Shown one piece after another: positions 14,422 to 23,031 of a DNA stretch of 23,942 nt. The notes below the pieces were generated by a model, which saw only the letters and a list, made by a program, of their open reading frames with translations, did no database searches and had not been told where the DNA came from. How positions within the stretch are numbered: position 1 is the first letter of the stretch; every line of letters begins with the position of its first letter. The position numbers and the translations under genes were made by a program. Source of the DNA: Candidatus Altarchaeales archaeon WOR_SM1_86-2 (lineage in GTDB: Archaea; Altiarchaeota; Altiarchaeia; IMC4; MCBC01); contig MCBC01000075.1 of assembly GCA_001723855.1 (NCBI GenBank), forward strand, positions 1-23,942, written 5' to 3'.

Positions 14422-15699
14422 TTAAACAATAAATATAACCAACTTGTAAATTATTATGGTAAGGATCGCTGCGATCGGAATCGTCAAGATCCATGAATAA
14501 ACTATGCGCTTTATAACCCCCAAATTGAGTGCTCCTACGCCCCCTGCAAGCCCCACTCCCACGACCGCCCCGACTAAGGTATGGGATGTGGAGATTGGCA
14601 TCCCGAGTTTTGAGCATATAAGAACGGTTGTTGCAGCCCCGAAGGTTGCGGCAAACCCTCTTGTGGGGGTAATTTCTGTAATTTTACGACCAATTGTTTC
14701 CATAACTTTATACCCCCATGTTGATATTCCTATTACAATTCCAATTCCCCCAAGCGCTAAAATCCACAATGGAACGCTGATTTTTGCCGTAATTTCTTCG
14801 CTTTCAACAACATCAACAACCGCAGCCAATGGTCCTATCGCATTAGCCACATCATTTGCACCGTGAGCGAATGCTATGTAACAGGCAGTTAAAAGCATCA
14901 GGTATTTGAAAAAATTCTCAACCTGCTGGTATTCGTCTTTGACCTTTGGTTTGTATCCCCTTACCCAAAATAAAGTGATTACGCCTGCAATAATTCCGAT
15001 TACAATCGAAATCGCTAAAGCTTCCGCAAATCCAAAATCTAAACCTAAATTTTTTAAGCCCTTAAAGACCATTGAAAGTGAAATAATCGCAACAACCAAT
15101 CCAACAAGATAGGGAGCAAGCCGTTCTGCATGCTCAAGCGGATTATCCTGGTCTAAAATTTTATTCCTGATAACCATAAAAATTATGAATGAAAGTACCG
15201 CCCCCGAAATAGGAGAAACGATCCATGATGCTGCAATTTCTAGTAATTTTCCAATATTTACTACATCTCCAACCCCTGATGATGCAGATGTTATCGCGAC
15301 AATCAAACCAAAACCAGCAACTGCCCCAACAATTGAATGTGTTGTTGAAACCGGTAATCTATAGAATGTCGCAACGGTAATCCACAGTCCTGACGCCAAA
15401 AGTGCCGCAAACATTCCATAAATAAACATATCCGGAGTTACTCCCGCGGCAATTAAACCATCAAGATCAACGATACTTTTTCTTATCGTATCGGTGACAT
15501 GGCTTCCGACAAGAACCGCTCCAAGAAACTCGAAAATCCCCGCTATTATTATAACCTGCTTCAGAGTTAATGCCCCGCTTCCATAACTGGGACCCATGGA
15601 ATTAGCAACATCGTTCGCCCCGATGTTCCATGCCATATACAGTCCAACAATTATCGCAGCAATAACTATTAATTCCAATTTTATATTTATTCTTTTCAA
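14422..15699 (-). CDS. pit: Inorganic phosphate transporter, PiT family
   Basis: A 425-residue membrane protein with the two inverted PiT repeats. The first carries MAWNIGANDVANSMGPSYGSGAL (about 23-45) and VSTTHSIVGAVAGFG. The second carries FAHGANDVANAIGPLAAV (about 275-292) and ISTSHTLVGAVVGVG. These GANDVANA and S/T-T-S-H segments form the phosphate and cation path. About ten membrane helices are visible, with a short loop containing the KVKDEYQQVE segment. It imports phosphate with Na+ or H+. It is transcribed with the DUF47 gene that follows. Its start is only 20 nt from the start of the divergent DHH gene, so its promoter must overlap that gene. Confidence 0.95.
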   Translation of the reverse strand: MKRINIKLELIVIAAIIVGLYMAWNIGANDVANSMGPSYGSGALTLKQVIIIAGIFEFLGAVLVGSHVTDTIRKSIVDLDGLIAAGVTPDMFIYGMFAALLASGLWITVATFYRLPVSTTHSIVGAVAGFGLIVAITSASSGVGDVVNIGKLLEIAASWIVSPISGAVLSFIIFMVIRNKILDQDNPLEHAERLAPYLVGLVVAIISLSMVFKGLKNLGLDFGFAEALAISIVIGIIAGVITLFWVRGYKPKVKDEYQQVENFFKYLMLLTACYIAFAHGANDVANAIGPLAAVVDVVESEEITAKISVPLWILALGGIGIVIGISTWGYKVMETIGRKITEITPTRGFAATFGAATTVLICSKLGMPISTSHTLVGAVVGVGLAGGVGALNLGVIKRIVYSWILTIPIAAILTIIIYKLVIFIV

Positions 15700-15719
15700 T
15701 TAATTAATAAAAATAGAAA

Positions 15720-16730
15720 TTGTCTTGGAAAATTATTACGCACGGCGATTCAGATGGGTTGTGCGCCGGAGCAATTGCCTCAATGGTTTTTGAAGGGGAC
15801 ATCTGGTTCTCTAACCCCTATAAACTGATTAAAGACCTTAAATCAACAAAATCCGGAACAAACATCGCTGTATGTGATCTGGCTATAAATCAAGACAGTG
15901 TTGAGGAGGTAATGCGGGAATTATACAGGCTGGGCAAACATGGAGAGGTCTGTTATTTTGACCATCACCCCCTCCCGAGCTTTAAAATCGAATCGTACTA
16001 TTCCGACATTTACCTTCCGCTTATCAATTTCATGGGAGGAGGTGAGGGTATTTCCGCAAGCAACGGCAGGATAAGGTTCTATCACGATAAAGGAAGGAGC
16101 GCTTCTGAGATAGTGCATTCCCTCTACAGGGACAGGCTTCCAAGGGAGACTGCAAAGATCGCCCTGTACGGGGCGATCGGCGACTACACCGACGAAACAA
16201 AATGGGTCAAGAATGAACTGGAGAGATGGGATAAACGCATAATCTATTTCCAGGCGGGAATTCTCCTGGAAGCGCTGGGGGAGGTTAAGAAGGAATATGA
16301 ATTGAAAAGAGAAATCGCATCCAGATTAATTTCCGGAACAGAGCCTTCTGAAATGGATGAGGTTGTGGGGTTGGCAAGACAGGAGGCATTGAACGACAAG
16401 AGGTTATATAATTATGTAAAAAATAATGCTTCTCTGCTGGGGGAAGTTGCGTGTGTCATGCTGTCAAAAGGGTCGATGTCAAAGGGGGCGCACTTTGCTA
16501 TGGGTTTGTTTGATGCTAAAGTGGGATTGTGCGCGATGGAGAAAAAATCGCGCATAGACATAAGTTTGAGATGTAAAAAATCAGAGCCCATAGATTTAAC
16601 GGCCATAGTCAGCAGGATCGTGGGCAGGTTGGGCGGCTCCGGAGGGGGGCATAAAGCCGCTGCCGGAGCCTCCATACCAGGGGATAAGTTTGACCGCTTT
16701 ATTGAATTGTTGAATAGATACATTGAGTGA
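15720..16730 (+). CDS. DHH-family phosphoesterase (RecJ/NrnA-like)
   Basis: A 336-residue protein starting at TTG 15720. The first catalytic motif, HGDSDGLCAGAI, begins at about residue 8, so a later start would remove it. It has CDLAINQ (motif II), CYFDHHPLP (motif III, the DHH triad), GAIGDYTDE (motif IV), and a C-terminal DHHA1 domain with the GGSGGGHKAAAGASIP substrate-binding loop. These are Mn2+-dependent phosphoesterases acting on single-stranded nucleic acid, oligonucleotides or cyclic dinucleotides. The short length, without OB-fold extensions, suits an oligoribonuclease/NrnA-type or small archaeal RecJ-type enzyme better than full RecJ. The exact substrate cannot be told from sequence. 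Confidence 0.9.
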   Translation: MSWKIITHGDSDGLCAGAIASMVFEGDIWFSNPYKLIKDLKSTKSGTNIAVCDLAINQDSVEEVMRELYRLGKHGEVCYFDHHPLPSFKIESYYSDIYLPLINFMGGGEGISASNGRIRFYHDKGRSASEIVHSLYRDRLPRETAKIALYGAIGDYTDETKWVKNELERWDKRIIYFQAGILLEALGEVKKEYELKREIASRLISGTEPSEMDEVVGLARQEALNDKRLYNYVKNNASLLGEVACVMLSKGSMSKGAHFAMGLFDAKVGLCAMEKKSRIDISLRCKKSEPIDLTAIVSRIVGRLGGSGGGHKAAAGASIPGDKFDRFIELLNRYIE

Positions 16731-16795
16731 TATTCGGATTCTTTTTTGTTCTGGATCAGGATCAGAAACAAATAAATGTCCGCATGATTTATGAA

Positions 16796-17254
16796 TTAGT
16801 TAAACTCTTTATTTAACTTCTTTACCTGTTCAACGGCATTTTCAATTTCTTTCTCACTAAACCATGGTTTTACTGACTTTGTAAATCGTTTTACTTCATC
16901 CCCCCCCATATTTTTAAACCTTTGTGCATAAACAATTGTAGAAATAAGTTCAAATGTTCTTACGGGATTATCAAAGATATTCTGGATAGACAATAATTTT
17001 TCAATAATTCCTTCTTCATTGGATTCGGGAACATAATTTAATTGTTCGTTTCTCGCTTTATACATATCAACAGTTAACGGAGAAGAATAAACACCTCTTA
17101 CATACCATCCAAACTCATAATTAGATTTCATCCCCATTTGCTGTGCTAAATAAACTGCTTTTTGGATTATGAGTTTTTCATCAAAACTATCCAGGTTCAA
17201 ATACCTTCCAAAAAATTTTTCACAAAGCCATATCATCCTCTGTTTATTATCCAT
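16796..17254 (-). CDS. YwgA/Panacea-like (SocA-type) domain protein
   Basis: A 152-residue protein. The segment FDEKLIIQKAVYLAQQMGM followed by YEFGWYVRGVYSSPLTVDM matches the 'kLQKlvYl.q..g......F.wy.yGPYSs.L..dl' pattern of YwgA and of the Panacea/SocA-like domain. Panacea domains serve as antitoxins or adaptor chaperones in many bacterial and phage systems, while YwgA itself has no known function. The rest is helical, with a PWFSEKEIENAVEQVKKL end. No toxin-like gene is fused or immediately adjacent; the next gene on the same strand, 72 nt upstream, is the acylphosphatase-domain fusion. Assignment rests on pattern recall. Confidence 0.55.
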   Translation of the reverse strand: MDNKQRMIWLCEKFFGRYLNLDSFDEKLIIQKAVYLAQQMGMKSNYEFGWYVRGVYSSPLTVDMYKARNEQLNYVPESNEEGIIEKLLSIQNIFDNPVRTFELISTIVYAQRFKNMGGDEVKRFTKSVKPWFSEKEIENAVEQVKKLNKEFN

Positions 17255-17326
17255 TTTTGTTTTATTCTGTTAGCTGATAATAGGGTGTTTCCATTATGAT
17301 ATATATAAACATTTAAAGTTAATAAA

Positions 17327-18067
17327 TTAACTTTTATCAATTTGTTTTTGTATTTCCTTACATATCCTCTCTCTTAAAGCATCTATTCGTTCTACAATAT
17401 CCTCTTCATCTTTATCTGTGATGTGCTCTTTTAGTTTTTTATACCTCAAAAATTCGTAATAAAATTCTATCAACATTTTTATCAAATCTTCCTCGTCTTG
17501 TTCCCCCACACTAACAAATATTAAAGGATCAGCGATAAAATGTTTAATGCACACGAGGTCATCTACATTTTTGAGGTTGGTTTGAGCATATAAAAGTTCT
17601 TGATTAACGGAATTTAATCTTCCGATAACTTCTTCTTTTTTTCTTTTTAGCACACCCTCGATCTTTTTTGATGCCGATAAGAATACCCTGCCGGCACCTT
17701 GTAACGCCCAAGTCATCTCTTTTAGCTCGTGCTCTCTTATTATTCTAAAATCCTTTATTTTCCTTTCTGTTTTTGGATCGTCTAATTTATATACTTCAAA
17801 TTCGTTTAATGAATTTCCATCTATTTTAATATCCCCTGCATCCCATTCATCTATCAATTCTTTTTCTTTAAGGGTCCCTATGGTTTTTTCAAAGCACTTC
17901 CTAATAATCCCCTCATTATCATTATATAGAAATATGACTTCTACATCTCCCTTATGTAAGTTTTTAACTTGCCCTTTAAGTTCAAGATTTTTTGCTATTT
18001 TTGATAATGTTTCTCTAAATTGCACTCCTTGAATTGTTGCACCTGATACAATAAATTTTGCAAGCAT
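17327..18067 (-). CDS. Acylphosphatase-like domain fused to a helical region
   Basis: In this 246-residue protein, residues 1-45 match acylphosphatase: FIVSGATIQGVQFRETLSKIAK, then LKGQVKNLHKGDVEVIF. Both catalytic residues are in place, Arg 18 in the QGVxFR loop and Asn 36 in the VxN strand. The fold should end near residue 100. The remaining 145 residues are strongly helical (KKEEVIGRLNSVNQELLYAQTNL, EEDLIKMLIEFYYEFLRYKK) and match nothing I know. Acylphosphatases are normally about 90 residues and stand alone, or are fused to HypF, so this architecture is unusual. It starts 24 nt after the Nif3 stop, so the two are probably co-transcribed. The domain may be used for binding rather than hydrolysis. 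Confidence 0.75.
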   Translation of the reverse strand: MLAKFIVSGATIQGVQFRETLSKIAKNLELKGQVKNLHKGDVEVIFLYNDNEGIIRKCFEKTIGTLKEKELIDEWDAGDIKIDGNSLNEFEVYKLDDPKTERKIKDFRIIREHELKEMTWALQGAGRVFLSASKKIEGVLKRKKEEVIGRLNSVNQELLYAQTNLKNVDDLVCIKHFIADPLIFVSVGEQDEEDLIKMLIEFYYEFLRYKKLKEHITDKDEEDIVERIDALRERICKEIQKQIDKS

Positions 18068-18091
18068 TTTTATTTTTCCTGAAATTGATAT

Positions 18092-18844
18092 TCATAACCC
18101 TGTAGGGACATCAATAAAAACCGTTTCCATCCCGAACTCTTTTTCTAAAACCCCCGCAAGTGCTTTAACCCCGAGTGTTTCGGTTGCATAGTGCCCGGCA
18201 AAGATTACATTAACCCGGGCATCCTTAGCGGAATGATAAACGGAATGCGAAACCTCGCCTGTTACGAAAACATCAACTTTCTCCACAGCCTCCGATATGA
18301 CACTTGATGCGGCCCCCGACACCACCCCCACCTTCCTGATCTTTTCTTTGCCAAAGTCAAGGACCCCGGGTTTTGTATTCAATTTATTCCCCACCTCTTC
18401 TGCAAACTCCCCCAGTACTTTTTCCTCTTTGAACTCCCCCATGAACCCGATATTTACGCCGTGATACTGCCCGAATTCTTTAATATCCGAAACGTCAAAT
18501 AATTTCAAAAATTGAATGTTATTCCCCACCTCCGGGTGCTTATCTAAAGGCAAATGCACAGCATACAAAGAAATTCCGTTTTCAATCAGAAATTTCAGAC
18601 GATCATAAGTTATGCCGGTAACGCTCTTGATGCCCCCCCATATCAAACCATGATGCACAACCAGCATATCCGCACCCCTGCCATCTGCTTCCTTGAATGT
18701 TTCCATGCAGGCATCCACCGCAAACCCGATTCTTTCCACCTTCCCCCTGCCCTGAACCTGCAGTCCGTTAACCGAAGTATCTTCTATCTCACCGATCTTG
18801 AGATAACCGTCCAGGTAACCAACAATTTCATCCAGGTGCGGCAT
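18092..18844 (-). CDS. Nif3-like dinuclear metal centre protein
   Basis: A 250-residue protein of the Nif3/YbgI family (DUF34), formerly labelled GTP cyclohydrolase 1 type 2-like. Key blocks are EDTSVNGLQVQGRGKVERIGFAVDAC at the N-terminus, MLVVHHGLIWGG (two metal-binding His), YAVHLPLDKHPEVGNN, VSGAASS, VFVTGEVSH and, near the end, VIFAGHYATETLGVKAL (metal-binding His and Glu). The family forms hexameric rings with a two-metal site. It is almost universal, but its reaction is still unsettled. It is the first gene of a two-gene unit with the acylphosphatase fusion and is divergent from the nuclease gene at 18889. Confidence 0.94.
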   Translation of the reverse strand: MPHLDEIVGYLDGYLKIGEIEDTSVNGLQVQGRGKVERIGFAVDACMETFKEADGRGADMLVVHHGLIWGGIKSVTGITYDRLKFLIENGISLYAVHLPLDKHPEVGNNIQFLKLFDVSDIKEFGQYHGVNIGFMGEFKEEKVLGEFAEEVGNKLNTKPGVLDFGKEKIRKVGVVSGAASSVISEAVEKVDVFVTGEVSHSVYHSAKDARVNVIFAGHYATETLGVKALAGVLEKEFGMETVFIDVPTGL

Positions 18845-18888
18845 TTTTTTATTTAATTAAAACAACATAGAAATAATAATAAATCAAA

Positions 18889-19881
18889 ATGGCTGAAATA
18901 TTGATTAAAGATGGTGTAAAATACAGGTTGTGGACGCCGAGCAAGGAGGGGGAACTTGAAAGAATGGTCGTTCACCATTCAAAAGATGTTTTTGGTGGGA
19001 ATTCCATATATTTTGATATTAAAAAGAAAATTCAAACAAATATTGGTGAGCGTACAATTCCCGATGGATACTTGATTAATTTTGATACAAATGAATTTTG
19101 TATTATCGAGGTTGAATTATCTACTCATCACGAATATAGGCATATAAATGAGCAAATAGGTAAATTTATTAGCGCGTTAAACAATTATCAAACGCGACAA
19201 AAATTAGCGAGAATCCTCAAAGATTATATTTTGGATGATGTTGTTTTAGAAAAGTTTGTAAAAAAGAAAGTTGGGGATAAAGAGATATACGAATTCTTTT
19301 TAGATATTCTTGAGAACGTTAAAGAACAAAAATATAGCATTGTTGTGATTATTGATAAGAAAACCAAAAGGATTTCTGATGCATGCTCAATTTTACATTC
19401 AAGACCGGATATTAGAGAATTTAAAACATTTGCGAGAGAAGGTGTTGACCCGAAAATGGTGCATGTTCATTTGTTTGAGCCGCTTTATGAAACTGAAATC
19501 ATAGAATCTGTTAAACCTTCTGTTGAGCAACAACAAATCACGCTACGAGAAGAAGAAAAACCAAAAAGATTAAAAAGGGGTGAGAAAACCAATCAAAAAG
19601 CATACATAATCCCAATTCTTGAATCCCTGATTGAGATGGGTGGAAGTGGAAGGACAAAAGATGTTTTAGATATGGTGGAACAAAAGATGAAGGGTATATT
19701 AAAAGAGGTTGACTACGAAATGTTATCTTCAGGTATAGATATTCGATGGGAGAATACTGCTGCATGGGCAAGAAATACAATGGTACAAAAAGGTTTGTTA
19801 AAACCATCAGAAGAGTCAGGTCGAGGCATCTGGGAAATTTCAGATGAAGGGCGAAGATATTATGAAGAAAATAAAAGTTAA
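18889..19881 (+). CDS. PD-(D/E)XK-like nuclease candidate with C-terminal Mrr_N winged helix
   Basis: A 330-residue protein. The N-terminal half has a restriction-like core: TIPDGYLINF with Asp at about 58, and CIIEVELSTHHEYRHINEQIGKF with Glu at about 73 and 75. The usual ExK is ExE here, so either the Lys is supplied from elsewhere or the core is inactive. A long, less conserved middle follows. The last 90 residues (from about 237) are a winged helix of the Mrr N-terminal type: ILESLIEMGGSGRTKDVLDM, DIRWENTAAWARNTMVQKGLL, GRGIWEISDEGRRYY. This domain recognises modified or specific DNA in Mrr-type systems. The gene is 25 nt upstream of the TPR-AAA gene, which suggests a two-gene defence or DNA-repair unit. 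No exact family name is known to me. Confidence 0.7.
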   Translation: MAEILIKDGVKYRLWTPSKEGELERMVVHHSKDVFGGNSIYFDIKKKIQTNIGERTIPDGYLINFDTNEFCIIEVELSTHHEYRHINEQIGKFISALNNYQTRQKLARILKDYILDDVVLEKFVKKKVGDKEIYEFFLDILENVKEQKYSIVVIIDKKTKRISDACSILHSRPDIREFKTFAREGVDPKMVHVHLFEPLYETEIIESVKPSVEQQQITLREEEKPKRLKRGEKTNQKAYIIPILESLIEMGGSGRTKDVLDMVEQKMKGILKEVDYEMLSSGIDIRWENTAAWARNTMVQKGLLKPSEESGRGIWEISDEGRRYYEENKS

Positions 19882-19906
19882 TGGGGAGAAAGATAGATAA
19901 AGCGAA

Positions 19907-21922
19907 ATGAAATCACAAGAGGATAATGAAAATAAGGAAGAAGAGAACCTAAATTTACAGGTAGAAAATGCGCGTAATTCCCTTTTTGACGCATACTATA
20001 GCAGAGGCAATTACTATTTTAAGAAGAATGATTACAGTAAAGCGATAGATAATTGTAATAAAGCAATAGAGTTAGATCCTACTGATCCACATGTTTACCT
20101 TATGAGGGGGGTAAGCTTAAGCTTTTTAGATAATGAAGAAGAAGATGCTGGGAAGAGGGATATTATACTGAGCGATGCTGGGAAGAGAGATATAATGTTG
20201 GCCATGTTCTTAGACCCAGATAGTACCGCTTCTCAATCTATAGCAAAAAATATGGGCCTTTCCTTAGCAGATGATGATACACTAATATTTCTCGCAACAT
20301 ATATATTGGATTATGAAAATATTCACGAAAAGATCATTGAAGTAGTATTAAACCGATTAGATAAATCTATAGAGAAGAATCCCAACAATATAATGTCTCA
20401 TTATTTACGGTATAGAATATACTTTGACAAAGATGATTACGACAAAGCGTTAAATGCTGGTGATAAAATAATGAAATTAATAAGCGAGTCCAAAGAAAGT
20501 CAAAACACTGATTTTGTATTGTACCACACCTTGGCCATTATGGGATCTATACATTTTAGTAATAACACATATGACAAAGCAATAGAATATTTTGACAAAG
20601 CAATATGTCTCTTTGATAAGATTAAAGACATGCGAAAATTAAAGAATACAGGAATATTAACAGATGGTGCGCAGGTATACTTCAAACGAGCAGTTAGTTA
20701 CTGGGAGAATTTTTCAGAAGAAGGAAAACATTTGTTTCCAGCAGACAAGATATTGGATGACTTGGATAAAGCAATAGAATTGGATAAAAGTAATGCGTTT
20801 TATTATTCCGTGAGAGGGCATCTATATTCTGGAGCCACTGATAAGAATGGAAAACCATTAATTGATGCACTAACTAAAGCGATAGAGGACTATGAGAAGG
20901 CGATAGAGATAGATCCAAATATAGATAAAAAACAAGAGATTGAAAAGATAAATCAAAAAATAACTGAACAAAAATCACTTCAACAAGGAGAACCAACAAA
21001 AACTTTTAATGATGTGATAGGTCTTGATGATGTAAAAAAGAGAATCAGCGAAGTGCTAATAGATCCACTAAAATATCCGGATATTTTTGAGCAATCGGGT
21101 ATAAAACCAGGTGGTGCAATACTCCTTTATGGTCCTCCAAGATGTGGAAAAACCTTTATTGCCGAATCTGCTGCTGGACAATGTAAGGCGAAATTTATCA
21201 GAGAGGACTCTGCCACTCTAACATCAAAATGGTATGGCGAGACCGAGAAAATGATAAAGGATGTATTTGATAACGCTAAAAGTAAAGCAAAAGCCACTAA
21301 AAAACCGGTAGTGGTATTCTTGGATGAAGTTGATGCTCTCTTTCCAAAAAGAGAATCTATAACACAACATGAGAGAGACTCTGTAACCCAATTTTTGATA
21401 GAAGTTGATAAAATAAGAAAAACTGGTCTCCCTGTGCTAATAATTGGTGCCACTAATAAACCTCAGCATATAGATGGTGCCATGGTAAGCAGTGGTAGAT
21501 TTGAGGAAATGTCTGTGATGCCTCCAGAAGGTAATGAGGGACACGAATTAAGAATTGATCTATTCAGGAAGTATATGCAACCCAGTACATTAGCAGAAGA
21601 GATAAATGTTGAGTTATTGGCAGAAAAAACCAAATTCCATACACCTGCAGATATGGAAAAAATCTGTGAGGAGGTAAAAAGGAGGCAGATATACTCCAAG
21701 ATAGAGATGATGGGGAAGAAAAAAAGAAAATCAGAGATAACAACCACAGATTTCTTGGAAGTAATCGGAACCCAAAGATCTTCTTTAGTGAAATGGGCAA
21801 GAGAAACACTCTCCGAAGAACCTCAAATAAAGGATCAATACCCAAAACTTGTTGAACTTGCTAAAAAAGTTCTTGAAGAAACCACGCCAAGTGATGATGA
21901 GAAAATAGAGGGTTACAGATGA
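19907..21922 (+). CDS. TPR-repeat protein with a C-terminal AAA ATPase domain
   Basis: A 671-residue two-part protein. Residues about 25-345 hold several tetratricopeptide-like repeats, clearest at the first (SRGNYYFKKNDYSKAIDNCN... IELDP), near 210-240 (TYDKAIEYFDKAI) and near 325-340 (AIEDYEKAIEIDPN). From about 365 comes an AAA module of the spastin/VPS4/CDC48 type: FNDVIGLDDVKKRI, Walker A GPPRCGKT (about 408-415), pore loop SKWYGETEKM, Walker B VVVFLDEVDALF (about 466-477), sensor IIGATNKPQHID, and arginine finger SGRFEE. One AAA domain and a short helical lid follow. It probably forms a hexameric remodelling or unfolding machine, with the TPRs gripping a partner. The neighbouring Mrr_N nuclease gene is the likeliest partner. 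A ten-residue internal duplication lies at about 80-99. Confidence 0.88.
   Translation: MKSQEDNENKEEENLNLQVENARNSLFDAYYSRGNYYFKKNDYSKAIDNCNKAIELDPTDPHVYLMRGVSLSFLDNEEEDAGKRDIILSDAGKRDIMLAMFLDPDSTASQSIAKNMGLSLADDDTLIFLATYILDYENIHEKIIEVVLNRLDKSIEKNPNNIMSHYLRYRIYFDKDDYDKALNAGDKIMKLISESKESQNTDFVLYHTLAIMGSIHFSNNTYDKAIEYFDKAICLFDKIKDMRKLKNTGILTDGAQVYFKRAVSYWENFSEEGKHLFPADKILDDLDKAIELDKSNAFYYSVRGHLYSGATDKNGKPLIDALTKAIEDYEKAIEIDPNIDKKQEIEKINQKITEQKSLQQGEPTKTFNDVIGLDDVKKRISEVLIDPLKYPDIFEQSGIKPGGAILLYGPPRCGKTFIAESAAGQCKAKFIREDSATLTSKWYGETEKMIKDVFDNAKSKAKATKKPVVVFLDEVDALFPKRESITQHERDSVTQFLIEVDKIRKTGLPVLIIGATNKPQHIDGAMVSSGRFEEMSVMPPEGNEGHELRIDLFRKYMQPSTLAEEINVELLAEKTKFHTPADMEKICEEVKRRQIYSKIEMMGKKKRKSEITTTDFLEVIGTQRSSLVKWARETLSEEPQIKDQYPKLVELAKKVLEETTPSDDEKIEGYR
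20144..20203. repeat. Imperfect 30-bp tandem duplication within the TPR-AAA gene
   Basis: Positions 20144-20173 and 20174-20203 encode DAGKRDIILS and DAGKRDIMLA. The duplication is in frame and differs at a few bases, so it is an older slippage event lengthening a loop between TPR-like helices. Confidence 0.85.
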
Positions 21923-21965
21923 AAACATTTTTATTTTTATACTCCCAAAAGATAATATAGGCAAA

Positions 21966-22166
21966 ATGAAAGTTGCTCACAAAACTGTTCTTGATGAGGA
22001 TTCGGGAATCAAACTGATGGAAAAGCAAAAACACTCGCCAGTTGTTGAGAAAATGACTGGACTGTGTAGCCCAAGCACGCCTGAAGAGGTTGATATGCTG
22101 ATAGACACCATAGAATATGGGGATTTTTATGCTTATGAACTTATGAAAAGCAAAAACAGGAAATGA
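21966..22166 (+). CDS. Small antitoxin-like partner of the PIN toxin
   Basis: This 66-residue protein ends in an ATGA overlap with the PIN-domain gene (22163-22166), the usual arrangement of an antitoxin followed by its toxin. The sequence (SPVVEKMTGLCSPSTPEEVDMLIDTIEYGDFYAYELMKSKNRK) has no clear DNA-binding motif at the N-terminus and ends in a helix likely to wrap the toxin. I do not recognise a named antitoxin family. The role is assigned from position and size. Confidence 0.6.
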   Translation: MKVAHKTVLDEDSGIKLMEKQKHSPVVEKMTGLCSPSTPEEVDMLIDTIEYGDFYAYELMKSKNRK

Positions 22167-22654
22167 GACAACTCAGGTTCTTTGATGCAAATAAAATATT
22201 CATAGATGCAAATATTTTCATCTATATATTCAAGAATGATTGGAGGACAGAGCACTGCAAAACATTGATAGATGGGATAGTGGACTTTGATATAAATGGT
22301 TACATCTCATACTCTGTTTTGAGAGAGGTTATACAGTTTTTGATAATTGATGAATTACGGATAGAGTATAATATAACAGAAAAGATTATAAAGTCAGATC
22401 CAGAATATATTGATTTTGAGGAATTGAGGAACTATAAAGAAGGGTTTGAATATATCAAAGAAATCAAGAATTTGGAGATATTAACGATCGACGATGAAAC
22501 TTTTTCACTTGCTACAGAATTTGTTGGCAAATACAATTTACTACTCCCGGATGCAATCCATGCCGCTACTTGCAAATTAAATGAAATAGAAGACATAGCA
22601 ACAAACGATGATGACTTTGAAAGAGTTGATTTCTTGACTGTCTGGAAGCCATGA
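22163..22654 (+). CDS. PIN-domain ribonuclease toxin (VapC-like)
   Basis: A 163-residue PIN protein. The acidic active-site blocks are visible: IFIDANIFIYIF (first Asp, about residue 14), a central Glu in SVLREVIQF, and LLPDAIHAATC with ATNDDDFERV at the end (last Asp residues). PIN toxins of VapBC modules cleave tRNA or rRNA when freed from the antitoxin. The start codon overlaps the stop of the 66-residue upstream gene, which supports coupled translation of a toxin-antitoxin pair. Confidence 0.87.
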   Translation: MRQLRFFDANKIFIDANIFIYIFKNDWRTEHCKTLIDGIVDFDINGYISYSVLREVIQFLIIDELRIEYNITEKIIKSDPEYIDFEELRNYKEGFEYIKEIKNLEILTIDDETFSLATEFVGKYNLLLPDAIHAATCKLNEIEDIATNDDDFERVDFLTVWKP

Positions 22655-22693
22655 TAAACAATTTTGATGTTTCTTGGCTTTACAGGTTTCATC

Positions 22694-22918
22694 TTACGCA
22701 ACAACCTTTATATTCTTTATCCCAACAATTTCCGTGATTGGCATTTGTTTGTTTTCCTCCTTCAACTCTTCAATGCACATCTCAATAACTTCCTTTATAT
22801 TTTCAACCACCTCCTCAAAAGTATCTCCCTGTGTATAACAGCCCTGCAAAGAAGGACATTCTGCCACATATTTCCCATCCTCATCCTGCTCTATGATTAC
22901 CTGTAATGTGCGCTCCAT
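22694..22918 (-). CDS. HicB-family antitoxin-like protein (orphan)
   Basis: A 74-residue protein with the HicB fold: LQVIIEQDEDGKYVAECPSLQGCYTQGDTFEEVVENIKEVIEMCIEEL is the classic HicB/RNase-H-like segment. It lacks the C-terminal DNA-binding part found in longer HicB proteins. No HicA (short dsRNA-binding toxin with a conserved His) lies next to it on either side: downstream is the convergent PIN gene and upstream is the promoter and tRNA-Pro. Orphan HicB proteins are common in archaea and may act on distant partners. The TATA box is about 29 nt upstream of the ATG. Confidence 0.88.
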   Translation of the reverse strand: MERTLQVIIEQDEDGKYVAECPSLQGCYTQGDTFEEVVENIKEVIEMCIEELKEENKQMPITEIVGIKNIKVVA

Positions 22919-22940
22919 ATTATTATTTTTATTGGATTTC

Positions 22941-22954
22941 TTTAAATATAAAGT
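22941..22954 (-). promoter_or_regulatory. TATA box for the HicB gene
   Basis: On the minus strand this reads ACTTTATATTTAAA, about 29 nt upstream of the ATG at 22918. That is the spacing for a leaderless message. Confidence 0.6.
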
Positions 22955-23031
22955 ATTTATTTAAACTGAAAAGGTTGTGCAGCCTTATCTGACCAGTGCA
23001 TTGCTTTATTTATAAATTGATTAAAAAACCA

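Noticed and set aside
14504..14866. 120-codon plus-strand frame
   Set aside because: It is antisense to the pit gene, and its Pro/Thr/Ala-rich product is what a membrane-protein gene gives on the opposite strand.
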